Shown here one piece after another: positions 1 through 6,459 of a DNA stretch of 7,062 nucleotides; the first letter of the stretch is position 1; each line of letters begins with the position of its first letter. The notes below the pieces were generated by a model. The model had not been told where the DNA came from. It saw only the letters and a program-made list of their open reading frames with translations, and did no database searches. Source of the stretch: JALXDT01 sp964634755 (GTDB lineage: Bacteria > Acidobacteriota > Aminicenantia > JAMOAD01); assembly GCA_964634755.1 (NCBI GenBank), contig CAZWJH010000108.1, forward strand, positions 1 through 7,062. Direction: 5' to 3'. A program made the translations under genes and the position numbers.

Positions 1-126
1 GATGCAACCATTAGCTATAAAAGAAAAAAATACCACCTAAATAAAGATGCAAATCAAAAATTTTCATAAAAACTTTTAATAAATTTTAATAATATAAGAT
101 CAGCTTTTTTAAGAAATACATAAAAG

Positions 127-155
127 TTGAAAGAGGTAAAGAATTATATTAATAT
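127..155 (+). promoter_or_regulatory. Putative promoter of the ankyrin-repeat gene
   Basis: A -35-like TTGAAA (127-132) is followed after 17 bases by TAATAT (150-155), a 4/6 match to the sigma-70 -10 box. A transcript starting near 160-163 would have a leader of about 20 bases containing the strong ribosome site at 171-177. In so AT-rich a stretch such matches arise easily, so this is a plausible but unproven promoter. The rest of bases 1-126 is AT-rich and shows no gene or RNA that I recognise. Confidence 0.35.
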
Positions 156-170
156 AAAAAATCTAACAAA

Positions 171-177
171 AGGAGGG
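171..177 (+). promoter_or_regulatory. Ribosome binding site that decides the start of the ankyrin gene
   Basis: AGGAGGG lies 3 bases before the ATG at 181. The frame stays open back to a TTG at 127, but that TTG has no comparable site and would put 18 Lys/Asn-rich residues in front of an obvious signal peptide. The ATG at 181 is therefore chosen. Confidence 0.85.
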
Positions 178-180
178 AAA

Positions 181-1350
181 ATGAACAGTATTGTTTCCTT
201 TTTTCTAATTTTTCTTTTCGTTTTTGCCTTCGGACTATCTTATACCAAAGAAGATGCAAATCTTCTTTTCAAAGCTGTTCAGGAAAATAGAATTGATATT
301 GTAAAAGAGCTTATAGCAAAAGGAGTTGATATCAATGTTAAGGATGAAGTGGGAAGTACACCGCTACATACGGCCGCTTTTTCCGGTCATTTTGAGATAG
401 TAAAATTTCTTATAGAAAATGGAGCTGATGTTAATGCAGTAAACGATGAGTTCGGAGAAACTCCGATTTTTAATGCTGTCGCAAAGGGACATATTGACAT
501 TGTGAAATATCTGATAGAAAAAGGGGCAAGACTTGATATTATAAACAAAAAAGCAAAAAGCAGCGTATTACATCAGGCAGTCTTCTGGGGAGATCTTTCA
601 CTGGTAAAACTTTTCGTTGAAAAGGGTGTACAACTCGAGCTAAAGAATATTGATAATGATACGGCTCTCTGCCTATGTATGAAGCTCAAAAGGTATGAAA
701 TGGCAAAATATCTTATTGAAAAGGGTGCAAATGTAAATACTCAGTGTATGACAGGAAGAACACCACTACATTTTGCTGTGATTTTCGGTGATTTTGAGGG
801 AGCCAAACTAATGGTAGGAAAGGGAGCAAATCCTAATATAGCAGATAATATAAACTATTTACCACTTGCCTATGCCGGAGTAAAAAAGGATATAAACACT
901 ATAAAATTACTATCTGAGAAAACAGATGAAAAATTCAGAGGAGAAGAAAATTTAGCATATTGTGATTACTATACCACTCCTGATATTTTTAACAGAGAAA
1001 AAGCTTTACACTATTGTAAAAAAGCGGGAGAAGCTGCAGTAAACATTATAAATAGCAATTGGACAGCCGCATGGTATTATCTTGCGGGAGGTGATTTTGA
1101 CAAATCCATTGAATTTGCAGATAAATCTGTTGAAGATGGTTATAATTTTGTCCTGGGTTTTAAAGGGCATGCTCTTGTTCTTAAAGGGGAATTTGAGAAA
1201 GCTAAAGAAGTTTATACAAAATGGATAAACTCAGGCTCAAGTACAGCCGAAGTTGAGAGTGAATACAAAAAGTTAGAAATGCTCTTTCCTAAAAAAGCGG
1301 AAAATCTCAAAAAAGGCAGAGAAATTTTAAAGCAATTGCTATCTAAATAG
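181..1350 (+). CDS. Exported ankyrin-repeat protein with C-terminal TPR-like region
   Basis: The protein has 389 residues from the ATG at 181. Residues 1-20 are a signal peptide or membrane anchor: a short polar start, then a Phe/Leu/Val-rich core ending near AFGLS. The chain should thus enter the secretory pathway. Residues 24-223 hold about six ankyrin repeats of 33 residues, with recognisable units such as GSTPLHTAAFSGHFEIVKFL (58-77), GETPIFNAVAKGHIDIVKYL and GRTPLHFAVIFGDFEGAKLM; a degenerate seventh follows to about 246. Repeats four and five are weakest. Residues 255-385 switch to helical hairpins that look like TPR or Sel1-like repeats (AWYYLAGGDFDKSIEFADKS, then GHALVLKGEFEKAKEVYTKW). 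Both repeat types bind proteins; no catalytic domain is visible. The gene stands alone and runs convergently into cutC, so context gives no partner. The architecture is clear; the specific role is unknown. Confidence 0.9.
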   Translation: MNSIVSFFLIFLFVFAFGLSYTKEDANLLFKAVQENRIDIVKELIAKGVDINVKDEVGSTPLHTAAFSGHFEIVKFLIENGADVNAVNDEFGETPIFNAVAKGHIDIVKYLIEKGARLDIINKKAKSSVLHQAVFWGDLSLVKLFVEKGVQLELKNIDNDTALCLCMKLKRYEMAKYLIEKGANVNTQCMTGRTPLHFAVIFGDFEGAKLMVGKGANPNIADNINYLPLAYAGVKKDINTIKLLSEKTDEKFRGEENLAYCDYYTTPDIFNREKALHYCKKAGEAAVNIINSNWTAAWYYLAGGDFDKSIEFADKSVEDGYNFVLGFKGHALVLKGEFEKAKEVYTKWINSGSSTAEVESEYKKLEMLFPKKAENLKKGREILKQLLSK

Positions 1351-1352
1351 AT

Positions 1353-1372
1353 AATTTTTAGCTTTAAAAATT
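1353..1372. terminator. Possible weak bidirectional terminator between convergent genes
   Basis: A perfect 8-base inverted repeat, AATTTTTA (1353-1360) and TAAAAATT (1365-1372), encloses a GCTT loop between the ankyrin stop and the cutC end. It includes the cutC stop codon. The stem contains only A-T pairs, so it would be weak, but the runs of T on either strand and the placement between convergent genes fit a bidirectional terminator. Confidence 0.3.
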
Positions 1373-2080
1373 CTTCTTTATATAAGAAATTTCCTTAAAA
1401 GAAGGTAAAAAATAATTTCCAAAATCCGAATTAAGGGATTTGTCTACTTTGCCTATTTTTGCAGATTTTTTTGAAAAAGAGCCGTGAATTTGCCCTACAC
1501 CGGTTATTGAAATTAATTTTTCAATATTACTTCTATTTATTCCTCCGGCAGGCAAAATTTCTATTCTCCCCTCAGCTTTTTCAATTAATTTTTTAATTAA
1601 TTCCACACCTTCCAAAGCTGTCTTTTTCTGACCTGAGGTAAGAATTCTTTTTATCCCCAAATCAATGGCAATTTCAAGAGTTCTAAATGGATCAGATGTT
1701 AAATCAAAAGCTCTGTGCAAGATTATCTCAGCCCCTCCCCCCTTCTTAATAAGTATTTTCATTCTTTTTAAATCAAGCTCTTTATTATTCTTAAGAATTC
1801 CAATGGCGAATGATTTCGCTCCGTAAGAGGCAAAAAGCTCGAAATCCTTTAAAATAATCTCAAATTCTTTCTCACTATAATAAAAATCACCGGCTCTCGG
1901 CCTTATCATTATTACAATAGGAAGATAAATATTTTTTCTAATTTCAAGAAATGTCCCCAAAGAGGGGGTTAAACCACCAACAGACAATCCTGAATTAAGC
2001 TCAAGTCTGTCCGCTCTGGCTTTTTCAGCAATAACAGCACCTTCAAAAGAATCAGTGCAAACTTCAATGAAAAGACTCAT
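1364..2080 (-). CDS. cutC: CutC-family TIM-barrel protein
   Basis: The 238-residue protein matches the CutC family (usual length about 240-250) from end to end. The N-terminus reads FIEVCTDSFEGAVIAEKARA and then ADRLELNSGLSVGGLTPS. Further family blocks are MIRPRAGDFYYSEKEF, ILHRAFDLTSDPFRTLE, RILTSGQKKTALEG, ILPAGGINRSNIEKL and QIHGSFSKKS. The start is the ATG at 2080: GGAGG at 2090-2094 sits 9 bases upstream, and family members begin at this point. The frame is open further back to a TTG at 2107, but those residues are not CutC-like. The family was named for copper tolerance in E. coli, but that phenotype was later tied to a small RNA encoded in the cutC region, so a copper role should not be assumed; the fold predicts a cytoplasmic protein, activity unsettled. 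It is the last gene of the ABC-transporter operon and its start overlaps the stop of a small ORF. Confidence 0.92.
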   Translation of the reverse strand: MSLFIEVCTDSFEGAVIAEKARADRLELNSGLSVGGLTPSLGTFLEIRKNIYLPIVIMIRPRAGDFYYSEKEFEIILKDFELFASYGAKSFAIGILKNNKELDLKRMKILIKKGGGAEIILHRAFDLTSDPFRTLEIAIDLGIKRILTSGQKKTALEGVELIKKLIEKAEGRIEILPAGGINRSNIEKLISITGVGQIHGSFSKKSAKIGKVDKSLNSDFGNYFLPSFKEISYIKKNF

Positions 2081-2148
2081 ATAATCCGACCTCCGCAAGC
2101 AAAACACAAATATATAATTAAAAAAATCAAAAATATTATTATCTTCAT
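2077..2148 (-). CDS. Small ORF, 23 residues, lipoprotein-signal-like, overlapping the cutC start
   Basis: An ATG at 2148 opens a 23-codon frame ending in TGA at 2079-2077. The peptide begins MKIIIFLIFLIIYL, a lysine followed by a very hydrophobic core, and then CFACGGRII, which resembles a lipoprotein cleavage site with Cys18 as the lipidated residue. The -3 position is Cys rather than the usual Leu, so the lipobox is imperfect. An AGGT (2156-2159) 7 bases upstream, at the 3' end of the permease gene, could serve as ribosome site. The frame starts 5 bases after the permease stop and its TGA overlaps the cutC ATG as ATGA, so ribosomes finishing it could restart on cutC; the GGA-GGT codons double as the cutC ribosome site. 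It may be a coupling leader, a small membrane or lipid-anchored peptide, or the remnant of a lipoprotein gene. No family is recognised. Confidence 0.45.
   Translation of the reverse strand: MKIIIFLIFLIIYLCFACGGRII
2090..2094 (-). promoter_or_regulatory. Ribosome binding site of cutC
   Basis: GGAGG on the minus strand lies 9 bases before the ATG at 2080. This fixes the cutC start downstream of the TTG at 2107. The site lies inside the small ORF at 2077-2148, so translation of that ORF would pass over it. Confidence 0.75.
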
Positions 2149-2153
2149 TTTAT

Positions 2154-2888
2154 TTACCTGATAAAATTTAACAAAAATCCTATAAAAGCCGGCAAAAGGG
2201 AATATGGCAAAAATCTTATCAAATGCTTTTTAAATGGGGAAATATCAAACTTCCTAAAGGTTAGAACTAAGCCAGAAAATGAAATTCCTGCAAAGGCCCC
2301 TAATGAAATTGCAAAAGAGGAAAAGAAAGGTTTAATCTTTGCCACTTCAAGATAAAAACCTTTTCTTTTCAAGAAAAAAGTCAAAGAAAAAATACCTATG
2401 TAAACGAAAAACACAAGCAAAGCCATAAGATCCCTTATCTCAAATAGACTGAATGAGAAAGAGAGAAAAAAGAGCAGAAAACAGATAAGAGGGAAATAAA
2501 ACGGATTGAATAAAGAATACTTTTTAAAAAAAGAAGAAAAATAGTACAAAAATTCAAATATGCTTATGAGAGTAAAAAGAATTATCAATCTTGCAAAAAG
2601 TTTGTATGTTATTATCTTTATTTTTGAGAAAGGGAATGTCAGCATATATTCAAATGCATCATTTCGCCTCTCATATTCAAATCCCGATGTTCCTAAAAAA
2701 ACGGAAGAAAGTAATGTAATTAACCAGATAAAAAATAAAAGGACTTCAAGATAGTCTTTCCCCTCTATCGAAAAATAATTTAAACCCGGAAAAAGGGATA
2801 AAACAAGATATATTATGGGGACAATCAGAAAGACAATAAAAAGATTAAAAGCTTTTCTAAAGGAAATCCTTAATTCTTTAATTAACAT
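2154..2888 (-). CDS. ABC-2 type transporter permease subunit
   Basis: The 244-residue, strongly hydrophobic protein is the membrane partner of the ATPase encoded just upstream. About six to seven membrane segments can be seen (roughly residues 15-33, 48-67, 100-118, 131-150, 155-175, 188-210 and 225-243). Between the second and third lies the cytoplasmic motif common in ABC-2 permeases, FEYERRNDAFEYMLTFPFSK (70-89), followed by a K-L-x-A helix. The start chosen is the ATG at 2888, 5 bases after GGAGG (2894-2898). A GTG at 2894 is in frame but lies within that ribosome site. The gene overlaps the ATPase gene by 11 bases, implying coupled translation. It has no periplasmic binding protein or large extracellular domain, which fits an exporter rather than an importer. 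Sequence identity within this group is low and the substrate cannot be inferred. Confidence 0.85.
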   Translation of the reverse strand: MLIKELRISFRKAFNLFIVFLIVPIIYLVLSLFPGLNYFSIEGKDYLEVLLFFIWLITLLSSVFLGTSGFEYERRNDAFEYMLTFPFSKIKIITYKLFARLIILFTLISIFEFLYYFSSFFKKYSLFNPFYFPLICFLLFFLSFSFSLFEIRDLMALLVFFVYIGIFSLTFFLKRKGFYLEVAKIKPFFSSFAISLGAFAGISFSGLVLTFRKFDISPFKKHLIRFLPYSLLPAFIGFLLNFIR

Positions 2889-3702
2889 ATTCACCTCCGA
2901 TAAAAGCCTTTATTATCTCCGTAAGATCAAGATCTATGACCTCAAAATCCCCTTCTTCTTTATTATCATCAAAGGGATATACAAAAATTTCATCAAAATT
3001 TCCAACCCTCTGTTTGTAAATTACAGGCAATTTTCCAGGTATCTTCTCACAAACAATCTTTTTTACTCTATCCTTTAAATACTCTATAGGCTCATCAACT
3101 ATAATTTGACCATCTTTAAGAAGCACCACTCTATCAACCAAATTTTCAATATCATAAAAATTCAGATTAACAAGAACAAGAGTTATCTCCTTTTCTGATA
3201 TAACTTTCAAAAGCTCATTCAAGAATAATTCTCTCAAATACGCATCAATATTTGGTAGTACCTCGTCAATTAAAAGGATATCAGGATTCTGTGACAAAAT
3301 AAGGCTCAGATGCAGGATTGCTCTCTGTCCCACAGAAAGTTTTCCCACTTTTTGATCATATTTAATTTTTGCATGCTTAATCAAAGAATCATAAAATGAT
3401 TCCAATCCGTAAATATTCTTATGAAATTTGATTAGATTATCAACTGTCATATCATTGTAAAGGCTCATTTTGTCAGAGATAAAACCTATCCTTTTTTTGG
3501 ATTCGGAAACAGATTTACTATCTATTAGAATCGAGCCCTTATCAGGTAGTAACACACCAGCCATCAACCTCAACAAAGTACTTTTACCAACCCCATTAAT
3601 ACCCGTAATTAATAATGTTTCATTATCTTTTACCTCAAGATTAAAATTTTCAAAAATAGGCTTTTTACCATAAGAAAATGAAAGATTTTCAATTTTAATC
3701 AT
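2878..3702 (-). CDS. ABC transporter ATP-binding protein (no canonical H-loop His)
   Basis: The 274-residue nucleotide-binding subunit pairs with the downstream permease on the inner face of the membrane. Visible motifs are Walker A GINGVGKST (34-42), signature LSVGQ (122-126), Walker B ILLIDE (142-147, with Asp146 and catalytic Glu147) and a D-loop PNID (150-153). The Q-loop position in IGFISDKMSLY (72-82) holds Asp77; acidic residues there are not rare in this kind of ATPase. The H-loop is unusual: aligning LVLVNLNFYDIENLVDRV (175-192) without gaps to the usual form puts Leu180 where the switch histidine belongs. The C-terminal 65 residues end in a helix typical of ATPases paired with ABC-2 permeases. 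The ATG overlaps the regulator stop as ATGA, with AGGAGG (3707-3712) 4 bases upstream. Hydrolysis may be slow or may use an altered mechanism. This is inference. Confidence 0.92.
   Translation of the reverse strand: MIKIENLSFSYGKKPIFENFNLEVKDNETLLITGINGVGKSTLLRLMAGVLLPDKGSILIDSKSVSESKKRIGFISDKMSLYNDMTVDNLIKFHKNIYGLESFYDSLIKHAKIKYDQKVGKLSVGQRAILHLSLILSQNPDILLIDEVLPNIDAYLRELFLNELLKVISEKEITLVLVNLNFYDIENLVDRVVLLKDGQIIVDEPIEYLKDRVKKIVCEKIPGKLPVIYKQRVGNFDEIFVYPFDDNKEEGDFEVIDLDLTEIIKAFIGGEYVN
2891..2898 (-). promoter_or_regulatory. Ribosome binding site that decides the permease start
   Basis: GGAGGTGA on the minus strand precedes the ATG at 2888. The in-frame GTG (2894-2892) overlaps this site and so is unlikely to be the initiator. 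The site lies within the last codons of the ATPase gene. Confidence 0.75.
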
Positions 3703-4118
3703 GTCCCCTCCTCTCTCTTTTTATCGGTCAAATATTTTTTTATCTCCTCAATCGCTTCATCCGGCGTGTACCCCATTGAAACTATTTTTGCGATATATTC
3801 CTCTGTCTCCCTCCTGAAAAAAGTATGCTTTTCCTTTCTAACCCTCTCTTTATCAATATCCACCACATACATACTTCCAGGCTTTGAAGAAATATATCCT
3901 TCAGCTTCAAGCTGGTAATAAACTTTAATAATGGTATTCGGGTTAACTTTAAGCTTTGAAGCTAATTCTCTTATTGAAAGTATGGGATCCCCGTTTTTAA
4001 GCTGTCCGGATATTATCATAAGCTTAATCCCTCTTTTAATCTGCTCATAAATAGGAACAGCCGATTTGTTATCAATCTTAATTTCAAATCCTTTTTTAAT
4101 TATTTTATTTTTCCTCAT
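3699..4118 (-). CDS. GntR-family transcriptional regulator, YtrA subfamily
   Basis: The 139-residue protein has the short YtrA layout: a winged helix-turn-helix (about residues 16-86) followed by a helical C-terminal segment of about 50 residues instead of a large ligand domain. Diagnostic sequence includes IDNKSAVPIYEQIKRGIK (15-32), SGQLKNGDPILSIRELASKL (37-56), the recognition segment VNPNTIIKVYYQLEAEGYI (58-76) and the wing PGSMYVV (80-86). YtrA-type regulators typically repress the ABC-exporter operon that contains them, responding to cell-envelope stress or antibiotics in the cases studied. Here the gene is first in such an operon, so autoregulation is likely. The ATG at 4118 has no good ribosome site and lies 9 bases from a -10 box, so the message may be almost leaderless. 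About ten extra residues precede the conserved start of the domain. Confidence 0.92.
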   Translation of the reverse strand: MRKNKIIKKGFEIKIDNKSAVPIYEQIKRGIKLMIISGQLKNGDPILSIRELASKLKVNPNTIIKVYYQLEAEGYISSKPGSMYVVDIDKERVRKEKHTFFRRETEEYIAKIVSMGYTPDEAIEEIKKYLTDKKREEGT

Positions 4119-4127
4119 CGCTCTACT

Positions 4128-4185
4128 AATATAGAACAGTATAACAGTTTTGTCAAGTGTTTTTTTTAATTTTTTGATTTTTCTT
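4128..4185 (-). promoter_or_regulatory. Strong promoter of the regulator-ABC-cutC operon
   Basis: Read on the minus strand, a perfect -35 TTGACA (4156-4151) is separated by 17 bases (4150-4134) from a -10 box TATATT (4133-4128). The region just upstream (about 4160-4185) is rich in A-tracts, as in an UP element that contacts RNA polymerase alpha. Only 9 bases lie between the -10 box and the gntR ATG, so transcription should begin about 2-4 bases before the start codon. This is the best promoter in the window. It serves the operon running from gntR to cutC. Confidence 0.8.
4135..4161 (-). promoter_or_regulatory. Candidate operator over the promoter
   Basis: Minus-strand ACTGTT occurs twice, 8 bases apart (4140-4135 and 4148-4143), inside the promoter spacer. 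Upstream, AACACT (4161-4156) forms an imperfect inverted repeat with the nearer copy: AACACT, 7 bases, ACTGTT (5 of 6 paired). The set covers the -35 box and spacer, where a repressor would block polymerase. The likely binder is the YtrA-type regulator encoded immediately downstream. The exact site and the binder are inferred. Confidence 0.35.
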
Positions 4186-4246
4186 CAGTGCTTTTAAGAT
4201 TTCTTTACCTTAATTTATAATAAAATAGAAAGCCTTTTTAAATAAG

Positions 4247-6421
4247 CTATCTTATCTCAATCACTTTCTTCAATCTTATATCAGAAGATGATGAGCCTAC
4301 AAGGATTTCATACTTTCCATTTTCAAATTTGAATTCGTTTGACTTAGAATCCCAATATCTTAAAGGCTCAAGCTCTATTTTAACTTGAATTTCCCTCGTT
4401 TCTCCTATTTTCAAAAATACTCTTGAAAATCCCACCAATTGTTTCAATGGTCTGAATTTTTCAGGATTAATTTTTCTTGCATAAATCTGAACAACTTCTT
4501 CACCATCAAATTTTCCAATATTTTTAAGTTTTACTCTTATATTAACTAACTTTGAACTCCACTGTATTTTCTCAGGTATTTTTGTATTAATATATTTAAA
4601 CTTTGTATAGCTTAAACCATACCCAAAGGGATAAAGAGGAGTACCTTTAAAGAATCTGTAAGTTCTACCTTCCATGCGGTAATCATCAAAAGGAAGTAAA
4701 TCTTTGACACTCTTGTAAAAAGTGATAGGTGATTTTCCGGATGGACTAACCTTACCAAACAAAATATCAGCAACAGCCAAACCACCCTGCTCTCCCGGAT
4801 ACCATGCAAACAAAATCGCATCTGCAATATCTCTTATTTCCGGAATTGATATTACGCTTCCTCCCGTCATAATCAAAATCAAAGGCTTTTCACCTATTTT
4901 TTCCCTCAATTTCTTCAAATACTTTATCTGATTTTCAGGTAATTTCAAATCTTTCCTGTCTCCACCTTCAGGGTTTAAAACAGCATCTCCCTGCTCTCCT
5001 TCATAAAGATAATTTATTCCAAGACAAGCTATCACAACATCTGCCCTACCACTTTCCCAAAATCCTCTGAAATGCTTTTCATCCGGATCACTTAAAAGGA
5101 AGCCTTGACTGTACTCAACAATAGTACCTATACCCGCTCTTTCGGTTATTCCTTCAAGGAAGGTGTACATATCAGGGGAATATCCATTATAATTTCCAAC
5201 AAGTGCTTGAACAGCAGAGCAAAGGGGACCAACTAAAAGAATATCTTTGATTTTTTTTAAGTTAAGAGGTAGTACATTCCTTTTATTTTCAAGAAGAACA
5301 ATTGATTTGACAGCAGCTTCATAAGCAAGTTTTTTATGAGCTTTTGAGTTTACAACATTCCCACTTATCTTGGAATATGGATTAAGCTCGGGAGGGTCAA
5401 ATTCTCCCAAAAGAAATCTTATTTTTAAAAGCTCAAAAAGTCTTCTGTCAACATCCTTCTCTTTTATTAATCCCTTTTTAACTGCCTCAGGAATATATTT
5501 ATAAACATAACCACAATTAAGATTAACACTTGCTTTAACAGCCATTGCGGCAGCTTCAACAGCTGTTTTTACACTTTTATGTTTTTTGAAGATATCATCC
5601 AGAGCCCAGCAATCGGATGTTATGTATCCTCTAAACCCCCATTTTTTTCTTAAAATATCCTGTAGTAAAAACTCACTTCCGCAACAGGGTTTTCCGTATG
5701 TTCGGTTATAGGCACACATTATGCCTGAAACTATGCCGTCTTTTACCAGTTTCTCAAAAGGATAAAGGTATGTTTCGTAAAAATCCCTTATATCAGGGAC
5801 AGCATTAAATTCGTGTCTTAAAACCTCCGGACCACTATGAACGGCAAAATGCTTACCGCAAGCGGAAACCTTAAGATATCTTTTATCATCACCCTGCATA
5901 CCCTTTACAAAAGCAATTCCCATTTTTGCAGTTAAAAATGGATCTTCTCCATAAGTTTCCTGTCCCCTACCCCAGCGAGGGTCTCTGAATATGTTAATAT
6001 TCGGAGACCAGAAAGTAAGTCCAGCATACTGAAACCTATTCCCCTTTTTAACTGCAGCATTATACTTTGCCCTCGCTTCATCAGAAATAGCCTTTCCTAT
6101 TCTGTATAATAAATTCGAATCAAAAGTAGCAGCAAGTCCTATTGCCTGAGGGAAAACAGTAGCTTTACCTGCTCTTGCAACACCATGAAGAGCCTCATTC
6201 CGCCAATTGTAAGCAGGAATACCCAATCGTTCTATTGAAGGACTATCATAAAGCATAAGAGCGGCTTTTTCTTTAAGAGTAAGTCTCGAAATCAAATTTT
6301 TTATTCTTTGCTCGATGGGGATTTCAGGGTTTTTAAAATTATAAAGATAACCTCTTTTTTCTGCGAAGGCAAATATTAACAAAAAAAATATCAAATATAA
6401 AATTACGAAGGTTTTCTTCAT
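4247..6421 (-). CDS. Exported glycoside hydrolase family 3 beta-glycosidase (beta-xylosidase-like)
   Basis: The 724-residue protein has a signal peptide (residues 1-20, ending AFA before Glu21) and then the full GH3 layout. The N-terminal barrel (about 35-335) shows NEALHGVARAGKATVFPQAI (75-94), DPRWGRGQETYGEDP (147-161), GKHFAVHSGPE (189-199) and GYITSDCWALDDI (265-277), in which Asp270 is the expected nucleophile. The second sandwich domain (about 365-600) contains YEGEQGD (473-479), where Glu474 or Glu476 is the likely acid/base, then GGDRKDLKLPENQ (486-498) and the linker YPFGYGLSYTKF (597-608). A fibronectin III-like domain fills about 625-715. These blocks resemble bacterial and plant beta-xylosidase/arabinofuranosidase members more than typical beta-glucosidases; the substrate is not certain. 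It should release sugars outside the cytoplasm. The ATG has no visible Shine-Dalgarno site and lies 38 bases after the kinase stop. No sugar transporter or other glycosidase is nearby. Confidence 0.95.
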   Translation of the reverse strand: MKKTFVILYLIFFLLIFAFAEKRGYLYNFKNPEIPIEQRIKNLISRLTLKEKAALMLYDSPSIERLGIPAYNWRNEALHGVARAGKATVFPQAIGLAATFDSNLLYRIGKAISDEARAKYNAAVKKGNRFQYAGLTFWSPNINIFRDPRWGRGQETYGEDPFLTAKMGIAFVKGMQGDDKRYLKVSACGKHFAVHSGPEVLRHEFNAVPDIRDFYETYLYPFEKLVKDGIVSGIMCAYNRTYGKPCCGSEFLLQDILRKKWGFRGYITSDCWALDDIFKKHKSVKTAVEAAAMAVKASVNLNCGYVYKYIPEAVKKGLIKEKDVDRRLFELLKIRFLLGEFDPPELNPYSKISGNVVNSKAHKKLAYEAAVKSIVLLENKRNVLPLNLKKIKDILLVGPLCSAVQALVGNYNGYSPDMYTFLEGITERAGIGTIVEYSQGFLLSDPDEKHFRGFWESGRADVVIACLGINYLYEGEQGDAVLNPEGGDRKDLKLPENQIKYLKKLREKIGEKPLILIMTGGSVISIPEIRDIADAILFAWYPGEQGGLAVADILFGKVSPSGKSPITFYKSVKDLLPFDDYRMEGRTYRFFKGTPLYPFGYGLSYTKFKYINTKIPEKIQWSSKLVNIRVKLKNIGKFDGEEVVQIYARKINPEKFRPLKQLVGFSRVFLKIGETREIQVKIELEPLRYWDSKSNEFKFENGKYEILVGSSSSDIRLKKVIEIR

Positions 6422-6459
6422 AAATTAATTAATCAAATTATTCAAACTTAGTCAAATAA

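Noticed and set aside
11..67. 18-codon minus-strand ORF beginning MKIFDLHLYLGG
   Set aside because: Very short, with no ribosome site and no conserved features; likely chance in AT-rich DNA.
127..180. Upstream TTG extension of the ankyrin protein by 18 residues
   Set aside because: It would precede a clear signal peptide and lacks a ribosome site, while the ATG at 181 has an excellent one. The stretch looks more like a promoter.
44..262. Exact 12-base repeat AAGATGCAAATC at 44-55 and 251-262
   Set aside because: One such repeat is expected by chance in about 7 kb, the copies lie in unrelated contexts, and there is no further array.
2560..3078. Plus-strand open frames at 2560-2754 and 2815-3078
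   Set aside because: They lie opposite the well-supported permease and ATPase genes and show no domain or ribosome site.
3470..3673. Plus-strand open frame opposite the ATPase Walker A region
   Set aside because: Antisense shadow of a conserved coding region.
4168..4246. Terminator after the GH3 gene
   Set aside because: No stable hairpin with a T-tract was found on the minus strand; only short AT-rich partial palindromes are present.
4612..4931. Open frames at 4612-4827 (minus, other frame) and 4722-4931 (plus)
   Set aside because: Both lie inside the conserved second domain of the GH3 gene and have no independent support.
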